Assembly: GCF_000337455.1 (NCBI RefSeq)
Contig: NZ_AOIU01000011.1
Location: 60,399 to 124,398 of the forward strand
Reading direction: 5' to 3'
Source: Halosimplex carlsbadense 2-9-1
Lineage (GTDB): Archaea; Halobacteriota; Halobacteria; Halobacteriales; Haloarculaceae
Length of the DNA: 64,000 bases
Shown here: one piece after another, positions 1-8,464 of the stretch
How positions within the stretch are numbered: the first letter of the stretch is position 1
How the letters are laid out: every line of letters starts with the position of its first letter
The notes under the pieces: generated by a model
The model's input: the letters and a program-made list of their open reading frames with translations, nothing else
Told to the model about the DNA's origin: nothing
Databases searched by the model: none
Program-made: the position numbers and the translations under genes

Positions 1-1258
1 GGGTCGCCGCCTCCCCGACGAGGACGAACTCCCGGGAGCGACCGAGTCGGTCGAGCGTCCGCGACGGCGCCCGGACGAGCAGCGTGTCCCCGGCCTGGAC
101 GGTCAGGTCACGCAGGCGCTCGCGGACGATGTCGCCCCGGGTGCGCAGCGCCAGGACGGTCGCGTCGTAGCGCCGCGCGAACGACGCGCTCCGGAGCGTC
201 TCGCCGACGAGGAAGGAGTTCGCCGGGACGACCATCTCGACGAGCCGCCAGTCGTCGGAGAGGGTCGCCGTCAGCGCCGCGTCGCTGTCGATCGACCGGT
301 CGACGGCGAGTTCGTCGGCCGCCGCGAGCGACCGGAGCGCCTCGTCCCCGGTCCGGACGAGCAGCGTGTCGCCGGCGTCGAGCCGCTCGGCCGACGGGTT
401 CGCGAGCCGTTCTCCGTCGCGGACGACTCGCAGCACCTCGACCGCGCCGCCCGCCCGCTCGGACAGCGCCCGCGGCCGACGCCCCACGAGCGGCGACCCC
501 GCTCTCACGTCCACCGCCGCGAGGTACTCGGTCATGCCGTAGGCCTCGACGTAGTCGTCGGTCGGCGGCACCCGCTCGGGCAGCAGCCGGTGACCGACCG
601 TCAGGATGTACGCCGAGCCGGCGAGAAAGACGACGGCGCCAAGCGCCGTGAACTCGAAGAAGCCGAACGCGCGGAGACCGGGGTACTCCCCGGCCAGGCT
701 CGCGGCGGTGGCGCTCGCGAGGAGGTTCGTCGAGGTGCCGATGAGCGTGAGCATCCCCCCCATCTGCGAGGCGTACGACAGCGGGATCAGCAGCTTCGAC
801 GGCGAGGTGTTCCCCTCGTTGGCCACCTCGGTCACGACCGGGACCAGCACCGCGACCACCGGCGTGTTGTTGACGAACCCCGAGACGGGCCCCGCCACGC
901 CGACCGTCGCCAGCAGTTGCCGGTCCAGGCTGTCTCCCGCGAACGCCGCGATCCGCCGCCCGAGGATCTGGACCAGCCCCGTCCGACTGATCCCGGCGCT
1001 CAAGATTAGCATCGCGAGCACGGTGATCGTCGCCGGACTGGAGAATCCGGAAATCCCCTCGCTCGGCGAGATCCCCGTCCACGGCCGGAGGACGACCAGT
1101 GTCACCATGATCGCGATCGCGGTCACGTCGATCGGGAGCCACTCCGTCACGAACAGCGCGATGGCGCCGAGGACCACCAGCCCCACCACGACCATGTCGA
1201 CCGTCACACCCGCCGGTGCCGACGGCTGCAGGAGTGTCACCGAAACCGAGCGTCTCAC
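1..1258 (-). CDS. SLC13-type anion/sodium permease with two TrkA_C domains (3' end outside window)
   Basis: Integral membrane permease of the SLC13/DASS type with cytoplasmic regulatory domains. The N-terminal third is hydrophobic helices. A VNNTPVV stretch near residue 126 and GTSTNL near residue 171 are the usual re-entrant substrate/Na+ loops of this family. Two TrkA_C (RCK_C) modules follow in the loop region, each with a GDTLLVR strand (about residues 260-305 and 350-400). The second membrane half lies beyond the left edge. The GTG at 1258 is preferred to ATG 1195 because an A/T box (1282-1288) is centred 27 nt upstream, and the extra N-terminus (LLQPSAPAGVTVDM) resembles what I remember of haloarchaeal homologues. 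The substrate is unknown; annotated family members range from dicarboxylate to sulfate carriers. Confidence 0.85.
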   Translation of the reverse strand, partial: MRRSVSVTLLQPSAPAGVTVDMVVVGLVVLGAIALFVTEWLPIDVTAIAIMVTLVVLRPWTGISPSEGISGFSSPATITVLAMLILSAGISRTGLVQILGRRIAAFAGDSLDRQLLATVGVAGPVSGFVNNTPVVAVLVPVVTEVANEGNTSPSKLLIPLSYASQMGGMLTLIGTSTNLLASATAASLAGEYPGLRAFGFFEFTALGAVVFLAGSAYILTVGHRLLPERVPPTDDYVEAYGMTEYLAAVDVRAGSPLVGRRPRALSERAGGAVEVLRVVRDGERLANPSAERLDAGDTLLVRTGDEALRSLAAADELAVDRSIDSDAALTATLSDDWRLVEMVVPANSFLVGETLRSASFARRYDATVLALRTRGDIVRERLRDLTVQAGDTLLVRAPSRTLDRLGRSREFVLVGEAAT

Positions 1259-1281
1259 GCGGTGACGTTCGAATGACCGGT

Positions 1282-1288
1282 CAAAAAG
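1282..1288 (-). promoter_or_regulatory. TATA-like box for the SLC13 permease
   Basis: On the minus strand this reads CTTTTTG, centred 27 nt before the GTG at 1258. That spacing is expected of a leaderless haloarchaeal transcript and supports the GTG start. Confidence 0.5.
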
Positions 1289-1343
1289 CGTAGTCCGCAG
1301 GTACGTGACCGGTCCGTGCGGGATAGTTACACCGGACCGCCGG

Positions 1344-2135
1344 TCAGAGGCGGCGGTCGAGGAAGTCGGCGACCGTCTCGACCCCTCGCTCGCGCCAGTC
1401 TTCGGGGTCGACGACGATGCCGTGGCCACCGCCGGGAAGGATACCGAGTTCGACCGGCCGGTCCGCCGCGGCGAGCGTCCGCGCGTACTCGCGGGCGCCG
1501 TCGGCGGGCAGCAGGTCGTCGTCGTCGCCGTGGAGGAGGAGTGTCGGCGGCGTCGCGTCGTCGACGTGGGCGGCCGGCGACGCGCGCTCGTAGCGCTCGG
1601 GCACCTCGTCGGGACCGCCGCCGAGGAACTGTCGTTCGACGTCGTTGGCCGTCGCCTGTTCGCGGTCGCGCAGGTCGTAGACCCCACTGATCGGCGCGGC
1701 CGCCGCCACCGTCGAGGAGACGGGCGCGTCCGTGGAGTCGAATCCGCCGTCGGCGGCGGCGATCAGCGCCGCGAGGTGCGCGCCCGCCGAGTGGCCGGTC
1801 GTCGCGATCCGGTCGGAGTCGACTCCGTACTCGTCGGCGTTCGCCTTCGCGTAGCGGACGGCCGCGGCCGCGTCCTCGACGGGCGTCGGAAAGGTCGCCT
1901 CGCCGCTCAGGCGGTAGTTCGCGTCGAAGCAGACGTACCCCTGCTCGGCGAGGGCGCGTTCGAGCGCTTCGAGCTGTCCCTTCTCGCCCTCGATCCAGGC
2001 GCCGCCGTGGTAGACGACCACGGCTGGGCGGTCCGCGCCGCCGTTCGCAGGCTCGTACACGTCGAGTTCCAGCGGCGACTCCCGGTCGGGCGGACGGTGG
2101 AAGACCACGTCGCGGTGGACGGTCACGTCGGCCAT
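1344..2135 (-). CDS. Alpha/beta hydrolase (HSL/carboxylesterase-like)
   Basis: A 263-aa soluble esterase-like hydrolase. The oxyanion-hole motif HGG is at residues 43-45, the nucleophile elbow GHSAG at 114-118 (Ser116), the acid probably in HGDDDD, and the catalytic His in the GGGHG segment near the C-terminus. This order matches the hormone-sensitive-lipase/BD-FAE group, which acts on short-chain esters; the substrate here is unknown. The ATG at 2135 has an A-rich box (GTTTTC in sense) about 25 nt upstream. It is transcribed in the same direction as the upstream tRNA methylthiotransferase, 47 nt away, so the two may be cotranscribed or separately leaderless. Confidence 0.85.
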   Translation of the reverse strand: MADVTVHRDVVFHRPPDRESPLELDVYEPANGGADRPAVVVYHGGAWIEGEKGQLEALERALAEQGYVCFDANYRLSGEATFPTPVEDAAAAVRYAKANADEYGVDSDRIATTGHSAGAHLAALIAAADGGFDSTDAPVSSTVAAAAPISGVYDLRDREQATANDVERQFLGGGPDEVPERYERASPAAHVDDATPPTLLLHGDDDDLLPADGAREYARTLAAADRPVELGILPGGGHGIVVDPEDWRERGVETVADFLDRRL

Positions 2136-2182
2136 GCCCGCTCGTCGGTCGGTCGCGGAAAACGGCTTTCGGTCGCGGCGAC

Positions 2183-3439
2183 TCAGACCAGTTCGCCCAG
2201 CGCGTAGACGGTGTTGTGCCCAGTGACTTCGGCGTCGACGGTGTCGCCCAGTTCGACGCCCTGGTTCTGTGCGTCGGGGATCGCCACCTGGCGATACGCG
2301 CGGTCGTAGCCCACCAGCGAGTCGTCGGTGCCGTCCTCGGTGAGCAACACCGACCGCACGTCGCCGACCATCGACTCGTACACCTCGTCCATCACGTCCA
2401 TCTTCAGCTCCGACATCGCCTTCGACCGCTCCTTCTTGACGGTGCCACCGAGGCCCTTCATGTCGGCGGCGTCGGTGCCCGGCCGCTTGGAAAAGCGCGT
2501 CACGTTGATCTTCTCCGGGCGGGTCTCCCGGAGCAAGGCCATCGACTGCTCGAAGTCCCGATCCGTTTCGGTCGGGAACCCGACGATGAAGTCCGTCGAG
2601 AGGGTCCACTCGTCGAGATAGTCGTCGAAGGTCTCGACGACCTCGACGTATTCGGAGACCTGATGCTGGCGGCGCATGTCGCCGAGCACGTCGTCGCTGC
2701 CCGACTGGACGGGGGCGTGCAGGAAGTTGTACAGCTCGTCGTGTGCGGCGAAGACCTCGGCCAGTTCCTCCCGGATGCCGTGGACGCCCTTCGGGTTGGC
2801 CATCCCGACCCGGACCCGGAACTCGCCCTCGATCTCTGTGCAGATGCGGTCGAGCAGGACGTGCAGCTTGCGTTCGCCCTCGTCCCAGCCGTAGACGCCG
2901 GTGTCCTGGCCGGTGATGCGGATCTCGCGTGCCCCCGCGTGGACCAGCGCGCGGGCCTTCTCCAGGTTCTCCTCGACCGAGGGGGAGTCTATCTTCCCGG
3001 TCGCGTGCTTGGTGATGCAGTACGAACAGTCGCTCATGCAGCCCCGGGCGATGGGGAGGATCCCCACGACTCCGTCGAGGACGGGTTCGGTGTCGGGCGT
3101 CGTCGTCGGGCACTCGCCGTTGCGGACGTACTCGGGCACCTCGTCCCAGTGGAGTACCTCGGCGTCCAGGTCCGCGGCCGCGAACTCCTCGCCCTGGGCC
3201 AGCGCCATGCAGCCCGTCACCACGAGGTCGGCGGGGGTCTCGGCGTCGAGTTCTTCGGCCCGCCGGAGCATGTTGCGCTCCGTTTTCTCGACCACGGTGC
3301 AGGTGTTGAGGATCGCCACGTCCGCCTCCTCGGGGCCGTCGGCGGGGTGGTGGCCGCCGTCGCGCAGCGACCGTTCGATCTGGCGGCTCTCACCCCGGTT
3401 GGCCGTGCAACCGTAGGTCTCGATGTGATAGCGGGCCAT
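2183..3439 (-). CDS. tRNA (N6-threonylcarbamoyladenosine-37) methylthiotransferase, MtaB/CDKAL1 type
   Basis: Radical-SAM enzyme that adds a methylthio group to t6A37 of ANN-decoding tRNAs. The UPF0004 N-domain opens with ETYGC and has further Cys in NTCTV and GCMAL, which bind the auxiliary 4Fe-4S cluster. The radical-SAM motif CxxxCxxC is the segment CMSDCSYC. A TRAM-like RNA-binding domain ends the 418-aa protein. The ATG (MARYHIETYGC) was chosen over an in-frame GTG at 3454 because the A-rich box at 3469-3477 sits too close to the GTG but about 33 nt from the ATG. Confidence 0.92.
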   Translation of the reverse strand: MARYHIETYGCTANRGESRQIERSLRDGGHHPADGPEEADVAILNTCTVVEKTERNMLRRAEELDAETPADLVVTGCMALAQGEEFAAADLDAEVLHWDEVPEYVRNGECPTTTPDTEPVLDGVVGILPIARGCMSDCSYCITKHATGKIDSPSVEENLEKARALVHAGAREIRITGQDTGVYGWDEGERKLHVLLDRICTEIEGEFRVRVGMANPKGVHGIREELAEVFAAHDELYNFLHAPVQSGSDDVLGDMRRQHQVSEYVEVVETFDDYLDEWTLSTDFIVGFPTETDRDFEQSMALLRETRPEKINVTRFSKRPGTDAADMKGLGGTVKKERSKAMSELKMDVMDEVYESMVGDVRSVLLTEDGTDDSLVGYDRAYRQVAIPDAQNQGVELGDTVDAEVTGHNTVYALGELV

Positions 3440-3545
3440 CTGCTTGTTCCCCACTTGGCGCTCGCGGCCAAAAGCGCGACGGATCGGGGCGGGCCCCGCG
3501 GCCGCCCGTCCGTCCCGACCGGAGTTCGGGCCGCGGGCGCGAACG

Positions 3546-4229
3546 CTACTCCCAGCCGCTCACGTCCGAGCGCTCGGCGGTCTCGTGCTGGTCGAGGAAC
3601 TCCCGGGCGATGGTGTCGCCGCTGGAGGCACCGATCCGCTCCGCACCGGCGTCGAGCATCGCCTCCATCTCGGCCCACGAGCCGATCCCGCCCGAGGCCT
3701 TGACGGGGAGGTACTCGGCGAGCAGTTCCACGTCGGGGACGGTCGCGCCGCCGTCGGAGAAGCCCGTCGCGGTCTTCAGGTAGTCGGCGTCGGCCGCCAG
3801 CGCGCACTCGGCCGCCCGCCGTTTCTCCGCGTCGGACAGCAGCGGCGTCTCGACGATCACCTTCACCGGGACCGGGACGGCGGCGACGACCTCCTCGATC
3901 TCGTTCGTCACGGTTCCGTCCTCGTCGGCGCGCAGGCGACCGACGTTGATCACCATATCGAGTTCGTCGGCGCCGGCTTCCCAGGCGTCCTCGGCTTCCT
4001 CGACTTTCGTCGCGGTGGTGTGCTGGCCGTGGGGGAAGCCGACGACGGTCGACAGCGGCACCGTCGGCGCGTAGCCGTCCGCCAGTTCGAGATAGCAGGG
4101 CGGGATGCAGGCGCGCAGGCCGTACTCGATGGCGGCGTCGAGCACGCCGATCACGTCGTCCGGCGTCGTCTCCGGCCCGAGGACCGTGTGTTCGATACGG
4201 CCCGTCAGATCCGCCGCGTCCGTCGTCAT
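3546..4229 (-). CDS. deoC: Deoxyribose-phosphate aldolase
   Basis: Class I aldolase cleaving 2-deoxyribose-5-phosphate to glyceraldehyde-3-phosphate and acetaldehyde in deoxynucleoside catabolism. It has 227 aa, a normal single TIM-barrel length. The Schiff-base Lys is K152 in LKTATGF, the second active Lys is K177 in VKASGGIG, and the conserved Asp is D91 in ELDMVINVG. The sense CTTTAG box at 4254-4259 lies 27 nt before the ATG, and a GGAG also precedes it. Uridine phosphorylase at 5518 is a plausible pathway partner nearby, on the opposite strand. Confidence 0.95.
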   Translation of the reverse strand: MTTDAADLTGRIEHTVLGPETTPDDVIGVLDAAIEYGLRACIPPCYLELADGYAPTVPLSTVVGFPHGQHTTATKVEEAEDAWEAGADELDMVINVGRLRADEDGTVTNEIEEVVAAVPVPVKVIVETPLLSDAEKRRAAECALAADADYLKTATGFSDGGATVPDVELLAEYLPVKASGGIGSWAEMEAMLDAGAERIGASSGDTIAREFLDQHETAERSDVSGWE

Positions 4230-4370
4230 AGCTCACTCCTCGCACTCCCTACACTAAAGGACGACCGGATCGACCGCGTCGGCGGTCGCGCCGCCGTCGG
4301 TTCGTCCGCTTCGTCCGAGGAAACCTCGCGGACCGCAACCCTTTCGTCAGTCGCCGCCGCGCCACAGGGT

Positions 4371-5213
4371 ATGCAGATCCTCCCGAGCGGGCTGGCGATC
4401 CCGCCGCTGCCGTACGTGATCACGCTGGTCGTGTTGACGGCGGCGGCGGTCGCGGGCCTCTACCTGCTCGACCCGCCGGTCACGTCCCGGCAGGTGGTCG
4501 CGCTCGCGCCGTGGATGATCGCCGGCGGCGCGTTCCACGCGTTCGAGCAAGCCGGGCTCTTCCCCGCGGTACTCACGCCCTTCTTCGCCGCGCCGGCGGT
4601 GTACGTGACGACGTTCCTCCTCGCCGCCGCCGTCTGGCTCCCCTCGGTCATCCGCGCCCAGATGGTCGACGACGTGGGCCGGATCGCCCGCAACCTCGGG
4701 GTCGTCGGCACCGTGCTGGTCCTCGCGCTGACGGTCGTCGCGTACGCCTTCGCGGCCGGCCGCGTGGACTCGACGACGGCACTGGTCTGGCTCCCCGTCG
4801 GGTTCCTCGGCGCGGGCGTCCTCACCGCGCCGGTGTACTACCTGCTCGCGCTCAAGTGGACGGGCGCGGTCGACCGCGCGGGCGCCGCCGGCCCGCTGGT
4901 CGTCTACGCCCACGCGCTCGACGGGTTCTCGACCGCCGTCGGCGTCGACGTGATCGGCACCGGCGAGCGCACACCCATCCCCCGCCGGATCATGGACTTC
5001 GCCGAGACGCTCCCCACGTACCCCTACATCGGCAAGGGGTGGCTGTTCGCCGTCGTCAAACTCGTCGTCGTCGCCGGCATCGTCGTCCTCCTCGCCGACC
5101 TCGTCGAGGACGAGCCCACCCAGGGGAACCTCCTGTTCGCCTTCGTCGCCGCCGTCGGCATGGGCCCCGCCGCCAACAACCTCTTTCTGTTCCTGATCGG
5201 CCCCGCGCTCTGA
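4371..5213 (+). CDS. DUF63 family membrane protein
   Basis: A 280-aa polytopic protein with about eight hydrophobic segments. The first is at residues 16-35, and the last ends in NNLFLFLIGPAL. Conserved family-like features are the APWMIAGGAFHAFEQ loop and the VVYAHALDGFSTAVG segment, which match archaeal DUF63 proteins of unknown function. The ATG was chosen because the upstream frame on this strand is low-complexity antisense of deoC, and a weak CTTTCG box is 27 nt upstream. It may be a carrier or an intramembrane enzyme; no catalytic motif is evident. Confidence 0.85.
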   Translation: MQILPSGLAIPPLPYVITLVVLTAAAVAGLYLLDPPVTSRQVVALAPWMIAGGAFHAFEQAGLFPAVLTPFFAAPAVYVTTFLLAAAVWLPSVIRAQMVDDVGRIARNLGVVGTVLVLALTVVAYAFAAGRVDSTTALVWLPVGFLGAGVLTAPVYYLLALKWTGAVDRAGAAGPLVVYAHALDGFSTAVGVDVIGTGERTPIPRRIMDFAETLPTYPYIGKGWLFAVVKLVVVAGIVVLLADLVEDEPTQGNLLFAFVAAVGMGPAANNLFLFLIGPAL

Positions 5214-5517
5214 CCGGTCGGCACTCTGTTACTCCCCGGCCCAGCTCGGTCGCTCGACCGCCGTCCCGTGCCTCCCACCTCCGTTTCGGGTCGAACCGCC
5301 TCTCGGCAGCGAACCCCCTCGTTTCGGGTCGAACCCGTCCGGTATCGTGCGGTTTCCGGGGTTCGAATCGCTACCGAAACGCTCCCCAGTTCGGCTCCGG
5401 AGCGCTCCCTACCGGTCGGGAGGGCTGGGGGCGGGAACGGTCCTGGGCGGTCGCCGGGCCGCGCGGTCGGCCGACCGAACGGGTACCGTTTTGCCGCCCC
5501 CGGACGCAGAGTCGTCC
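5214..5517. other. Non-coding stretch carrying a paired degenerate repeat
   Basis: No credible gene. It holds two copies of a GTTTCGGGTCGAACC-type repeat (5283-5297 and 5321-5335) followed by a looser third variant near 5351. The uridine phosphorylase promoter, a GTTTTG box at about 5488-5493, lies at its right end. Confidence 0.6.
5283..5335 (+). repeat. Two copies of a dispersed GTTTCGGGTCGAACC repeat, 38 bp apart
   Basis: The 15-mer GTTTCGGGTCGAACC occurs exactly at 5283-5297 and 5321-5335. The second copy sits in a 27-nt block (5310-5336) that recurs with a single mismatch, inverted, at 50749-50775. The family or function is not known to me. Confidence 0.7.
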
Positions 5518-6243
5518 ATGGCGAAACAGCCCCATCTGCTGGTCGAACCGGGCGACGTACACGACATCGCGCTGATCCCCGGTGACCCCGGCCGGGTCGA
5601 GCGCATCGCCGGCCACTGCGAGAACGTCGAGCACGTGGCCGAGAACCGCGAGTACACGCTCGTCAACGCGACCTACGAGGGTCGTGACCTGACGATCTGT
5701 TCGACTGGGATCGGCTGCCCCTCCGCGACCATCGCCGTGGAGGAACTGGCGAACGTCGGCGTCGAGACGTTCGTCCGCGTCGGCACGACGGGCGCGCTGC
5801 AGTCCGGCATCGAGATCGGCGACATGGTCGTCGCCACCGGCGCCGCCAAGGACGAGGGAACCACCAAGCGCTACGAGAACGCCGAGTACCCCGCGGTCGC
5901 CGATTACGAGACCCTCTCGGCGCTGGTCGACGGCGCGGAGGAGCGGGGCGAAGACGTACACGTCGGTCCGATCGCGACGGACGACGCCTTCTACGCCGAG
6001 ACCGAGGAGTACGTCGAGGACTGGGAGCGCGCGGGCATGCTCGCCGTCGAGATGGAGGCCGCGGCCGTCTTCACGCTCGCCCGCCGCAAGGGACTGGCCG
6101 CCGGCGCCATCTGCACCGTCGACGGCAACCTCGTCGAGGGCACCCAGAAGGGCGAGACCGACGACGAGGAGCTCCCGGAGAAGGCGAAGAACAACGTCGA
6201 GCGGGCGATTCGCATCTCGCTCGAGGCGGCGACGCGGCTCTGA
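5518..6243 (+). CDS. udp: Nucleoside phosphorylase (uridine phosphorylase type)
   Basis: Cytosolic phosphorolytic cleavage of a nucleoside, most likely uridine, to base and ribose-1-phosphate. At 241 aa it fits the PNP_UDP_1 fold. It has the phosphate-binding GDPGR at residues 22-26, the GTTGAL loop, and the EMEAAAVF segment that contacts ribose. The start is the ATG immediately after CGTCC, with a GTTTTG box centred about 27 nt upstream. A T-rich run follows the gene at 6286-6291. Uridine versus purine specificity cannot be proved by eye; the overall form is closest to Udp. Confidence 0.88.
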   Translation: MAKQPHLLVEPGDVHDIALIPGDPGRVERIAGHCENVEHVAENREYTLVNATYEGRDLTICSTGIGCPSATIAVEELANVGVETFVRVGTTGALQSGIEIGDMVVATGAAKDEGTTKRYENAEYPAVADYETLSALVDGAEERGEDVHVGPIATDDAFYAETEEYVEDWERAGMLAVEMEAAAVFTLARRKGLAAGAICTVDGNLVEGTQKGETDDEELPEKAKNNVERAIRISLEAATRL

Positions 6244-6316
6244 GTCGGGTGGAGACGGCACCGACCGCGCGGGCGTCGAACGACCATTTTTGTACCACGG
6301 TGGGATAGTGGCGTCC

Positions 6317-7837
6317 ATGCGCGGCCCGCTCGGCGACCGGATCTACGCGACGGTCGCGCGGCTCCGGCGACTCGAACGCCGCGAGGCGCGGGCCTTGCGC
6401 CGCTGGATCGAGCGAACGAGCAACCTCGTTCACCTGTCGGTCCTCGTGTTCGTCCCGCTGTTGATCGCCGTCGTGACGCTGCTGTTCAACAGCATCGAGG
6501 AGCTCTCCTTTCTCCTGTTCCCGCCGCTGGCGTCGGGCACCTACACGCTGTTCGCGAACCCGGAGGGGAAGTACGCCTCGCCGACGCGCTTCGTCGCGGG
6601 TCTCACCGCCGGATCGCTGTGTGGCTGGGCAGCGCTCGTCCTCGGGTCGACCCTGGGCGTCGGCGGCGTCACCGCGAGCGTCGGCGGCGGGGAGCTGACC
6701 GTCGGCGCCTTCGCGGCCGCCGTCGCCGTCTTCCTCGCCGGGGTGAGCACGTGGGCGCTCGACATCGAGGAACCGTCGGCCTACTCGACGGCGCTGCTGG
6801 GGCTGCTCGTCGGTCCGGCCGACCAGCTCGTGTTCGCGCTGTCGGTCCTGGTGGCGAGCAGCGTCGTCGCGTCGGTGTTCGTCGTCTGGCGCGAGCAGTT
6901 CTACGACCGGCGCGCGCAGTTCCTCTACGAGTCGACGGACAGCGACGACCACGTCCTCGTCCCGATGCGCGGGGACGACCCCGACGCCACTGCGATGCTC
7001 GGCGCGCGCCTCGCGTCCGCTCACGACGCCGGGAAAGTCGTCCTGCTGGACGTGGTCGACGACGAGGCCGCCGCCAGCGCCGAGCGGGACTTGCTCGACG
7101 ACCGACGCCGAGCCGACCGCTCCGTCGGCGCCGACGAGGGCCGCGACGACCCGGGCGAGTCTCCCGGTGACCCGTTCGACGACCGAAACGAGGACCGCGC
7201 CGAGGAGCGGGCGGTCGCCCAGGCGGCGGCGCACCTCGAAGACCGCGCGAGCGAGATCGAGACCCGGGTCGGCGTCCCCTGCGAGGTCGTCGTCGCCGTC
7301 GGCGGGCGCTCGCCGGCGGCCACCGTCCTGAAGACCGCCCGCGAGACCAACTGCGACCTGATCGCCGCGGCCTACGAGCAACGCCACGGTGCGCTCACGC
7401 CGTACATCCACGACCTGTTCCGCGGCGAGGTCGACGTGGTCGTCCACCGCTCGGCCGCGGGGCGAACCCGCTGGAAGCGCGTGTTAGTGCCGGTCCGCCG
7501 GGCCAGCGACGTGGCCCACAGCATGCTCGACTTCGCCCGCCGGCTCGTCGGTCGGTCGGGGCGGATCAGCGTCTGCTCCTGTGTCTCGAACGAGCGCGAG
7601 CGCCGCCGGGCCGAGGGGATGCTCGCCGATCTGGTCGAGCCGTTCGAGGGCAACTTCGAGACCCGCGTCGCCGTCGAGACCATCGAGCGCTACCTCGCCG
7701 ACAACGCCGACGACTTCGACCTCCTGTTCATGGGCGCCAGCACCGACCGGTCGACGGCCTCGCGGCTGATCTCGCCGCCGACGTTCGAACGCATCCAGGA
7801 CATCGACGCCGACGTGGTCATCGTCGACCGGTCGTGA
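6317..7837 (+). CDS. HPP-family membrane protein fused to UspA-like domains
   Basis: A 506-aa fusion. Residues about 35-180 form an HPP-type membrane domain of several helices; the segment LLFPPLASGTYTLFANPEG with the following PTRFVAGLTAG resembles the HPP core. The rest is cytosolic: a UspA-like nucleotide-binding half with VLVPMRG, an acidic Arg/Asp-rich insert near 260-310, and a second Usp-like half starting VLVPVRR. HPP proteins are implicated in nitrite transport in plastids and cyanobacteria, but the archaeal Usp-fused forms have no assigned substrate. The ATG 6317 has a T-run (6286-6291) 27 nt upstream and was preferred over TTG/GTG codons before it. Confidence 0.8.
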   Translation: MRGPLGDRIYATVARLRRLERREARALRRWIERTSNLVHLSVLVFVPLLIAVVTLLFNSIEELSFLLFPPLASGTYTLFANPEGKYASPTRFVAGLTAGSLCGWAALVLGSTLGVGGVTASVGGGELTVGAFAAAVAVFLAGVSTWALDIEEPSAYSTALLGLLVGPADQLVFALSVLVASSVVASVFVVWREQFYDRRAQFLYESTDSDDHVLVPMRGDDPDATAMLGARLASAHDAGKVVLLDVVDDEAAASAERDLLDDRRRADRSVGADEGRDDPGESPGDPFDDRNEDRAEERAVAQAAAHLEDRASEIETRVGVPCEVVVAVGGRSPAATVLKTARETNCDLIAAAYEQRHGALTPYIHDLFRGEVDVVVHRSAAGRTRWKRVLVPVRRASDVAHSMLDFARRLVGRSGRISVCSCVSNERERRRAEGMLADLVEPFEGNFETRVAVETIERYLADNADDFDLLFMGASTDRSTASRLISPPTFERIQDIDADVVIVDRS

Positions 7838-7888
7838 GCGGTTCGGCGGTCCACAAGACAGATAACCGAGACGACAGTCCGCCCGGAC

Positions 7889-8461
7889 GTGATAGATTTC
7901 CGAACGTTCGCGGCCGGGTCGAGCGCGCTCGGTGGGCTGATCTGGCTGGCAACACCGTTGTTCCCGGTCCTGTATCGCCTCTCGCCCTCGTTTCGTCCCA
8001 GACTGCTGTTCGTCGTCGCGCCGCTGCTGGTCGCCGTCGGGCTGGTCGGGTTCGACGACGCCTACCGCGGGACCTACGGCACCATCGGGCGGGTCGGGAC
8101 GGGACTCGTGGCGGTCGGCGTCCCGCTTATCGGGCTCGGTCCGCTCGTGCAACTGCTGGGATTCGGGCTATCGCCCGGCGTACTGTTCATGCTCGGGGCC
8201 TACGCGGGGGCCGCCGTCGCCGGAGCGGGGGCGATCGCCGTCGCGGTCGATGTCTGGCGGACGGGAGCGCCGTCGCGGCGGCTGGTTGTCTGGCTCCCGC
8301 TCGGGGTCACGGCGACGGCGCTCGCGACCTTTCCCGCCGCGATCGTCGTACCCCGGTCGCTCGCCAGGTTCGACGTCTTCGCAGTGGTCGCCGGCCTCGC
8401 GTGGCTCGCAGTCGGGTACTACACGCTGGCGTCCGGCGATGACACGGCCGCGCCGGCCTGA
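7889..8461 (+). CDS. Haloarchaeal membrane protein of unknown function
   Basis: A 190-aa protein with about six hydrophobic segments and almost no soluble part; I do not recognise its family. The N-terminus MIDFRTFAAGSSALGGLIW begins directly with a helix. The start is GTG, with an AGATAA box about 26 nt upstream that agrees with a leaderless start. It is read convergently towards the K+ channel gene and ends 3 nt before that gene's stop, so both transcripts must overlap at their 3' ends. Confidence 0.7.
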   Translation: MIDFRTFAAGSSALGGLIWLATPLFPVLYRLSPSFRPRLLFVVAPLLVAVGLVGFDDAYRGTYGTIGRVGTGLVAVGVPLIGLGPLVQLLGFGLSPGVLFMLGAYAGAAVAGAGAIAVAVDVWRTGAPSRRLVVWLPLGVTATALATFPAAIVVPRSLARFDVFAVVAGLAWLAVGYYTLASGDDTAAPA

Positions 8462-8464
8462 CGG

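Noticed and set aside
3440-3454. GTG at 3454 as the start of the tRNA methylthiotransferase
   Set aside because: The A-rich box at 3469-3477 would be only about 18 nt away, too close for TBP/TFB initiation; homologues as I remember them begin MARYHIETYGC.
5345-5385. A GGGGTTCGAATCG stretch like the T-arm of a tRNA gene
   Set aside because: The bases flanking GTTCGAATC do not pair into a five-base T stem and no acceptor, D-arm or anticodon arm could be placed upstream. It belongs to the TTCGAACC repeat region.
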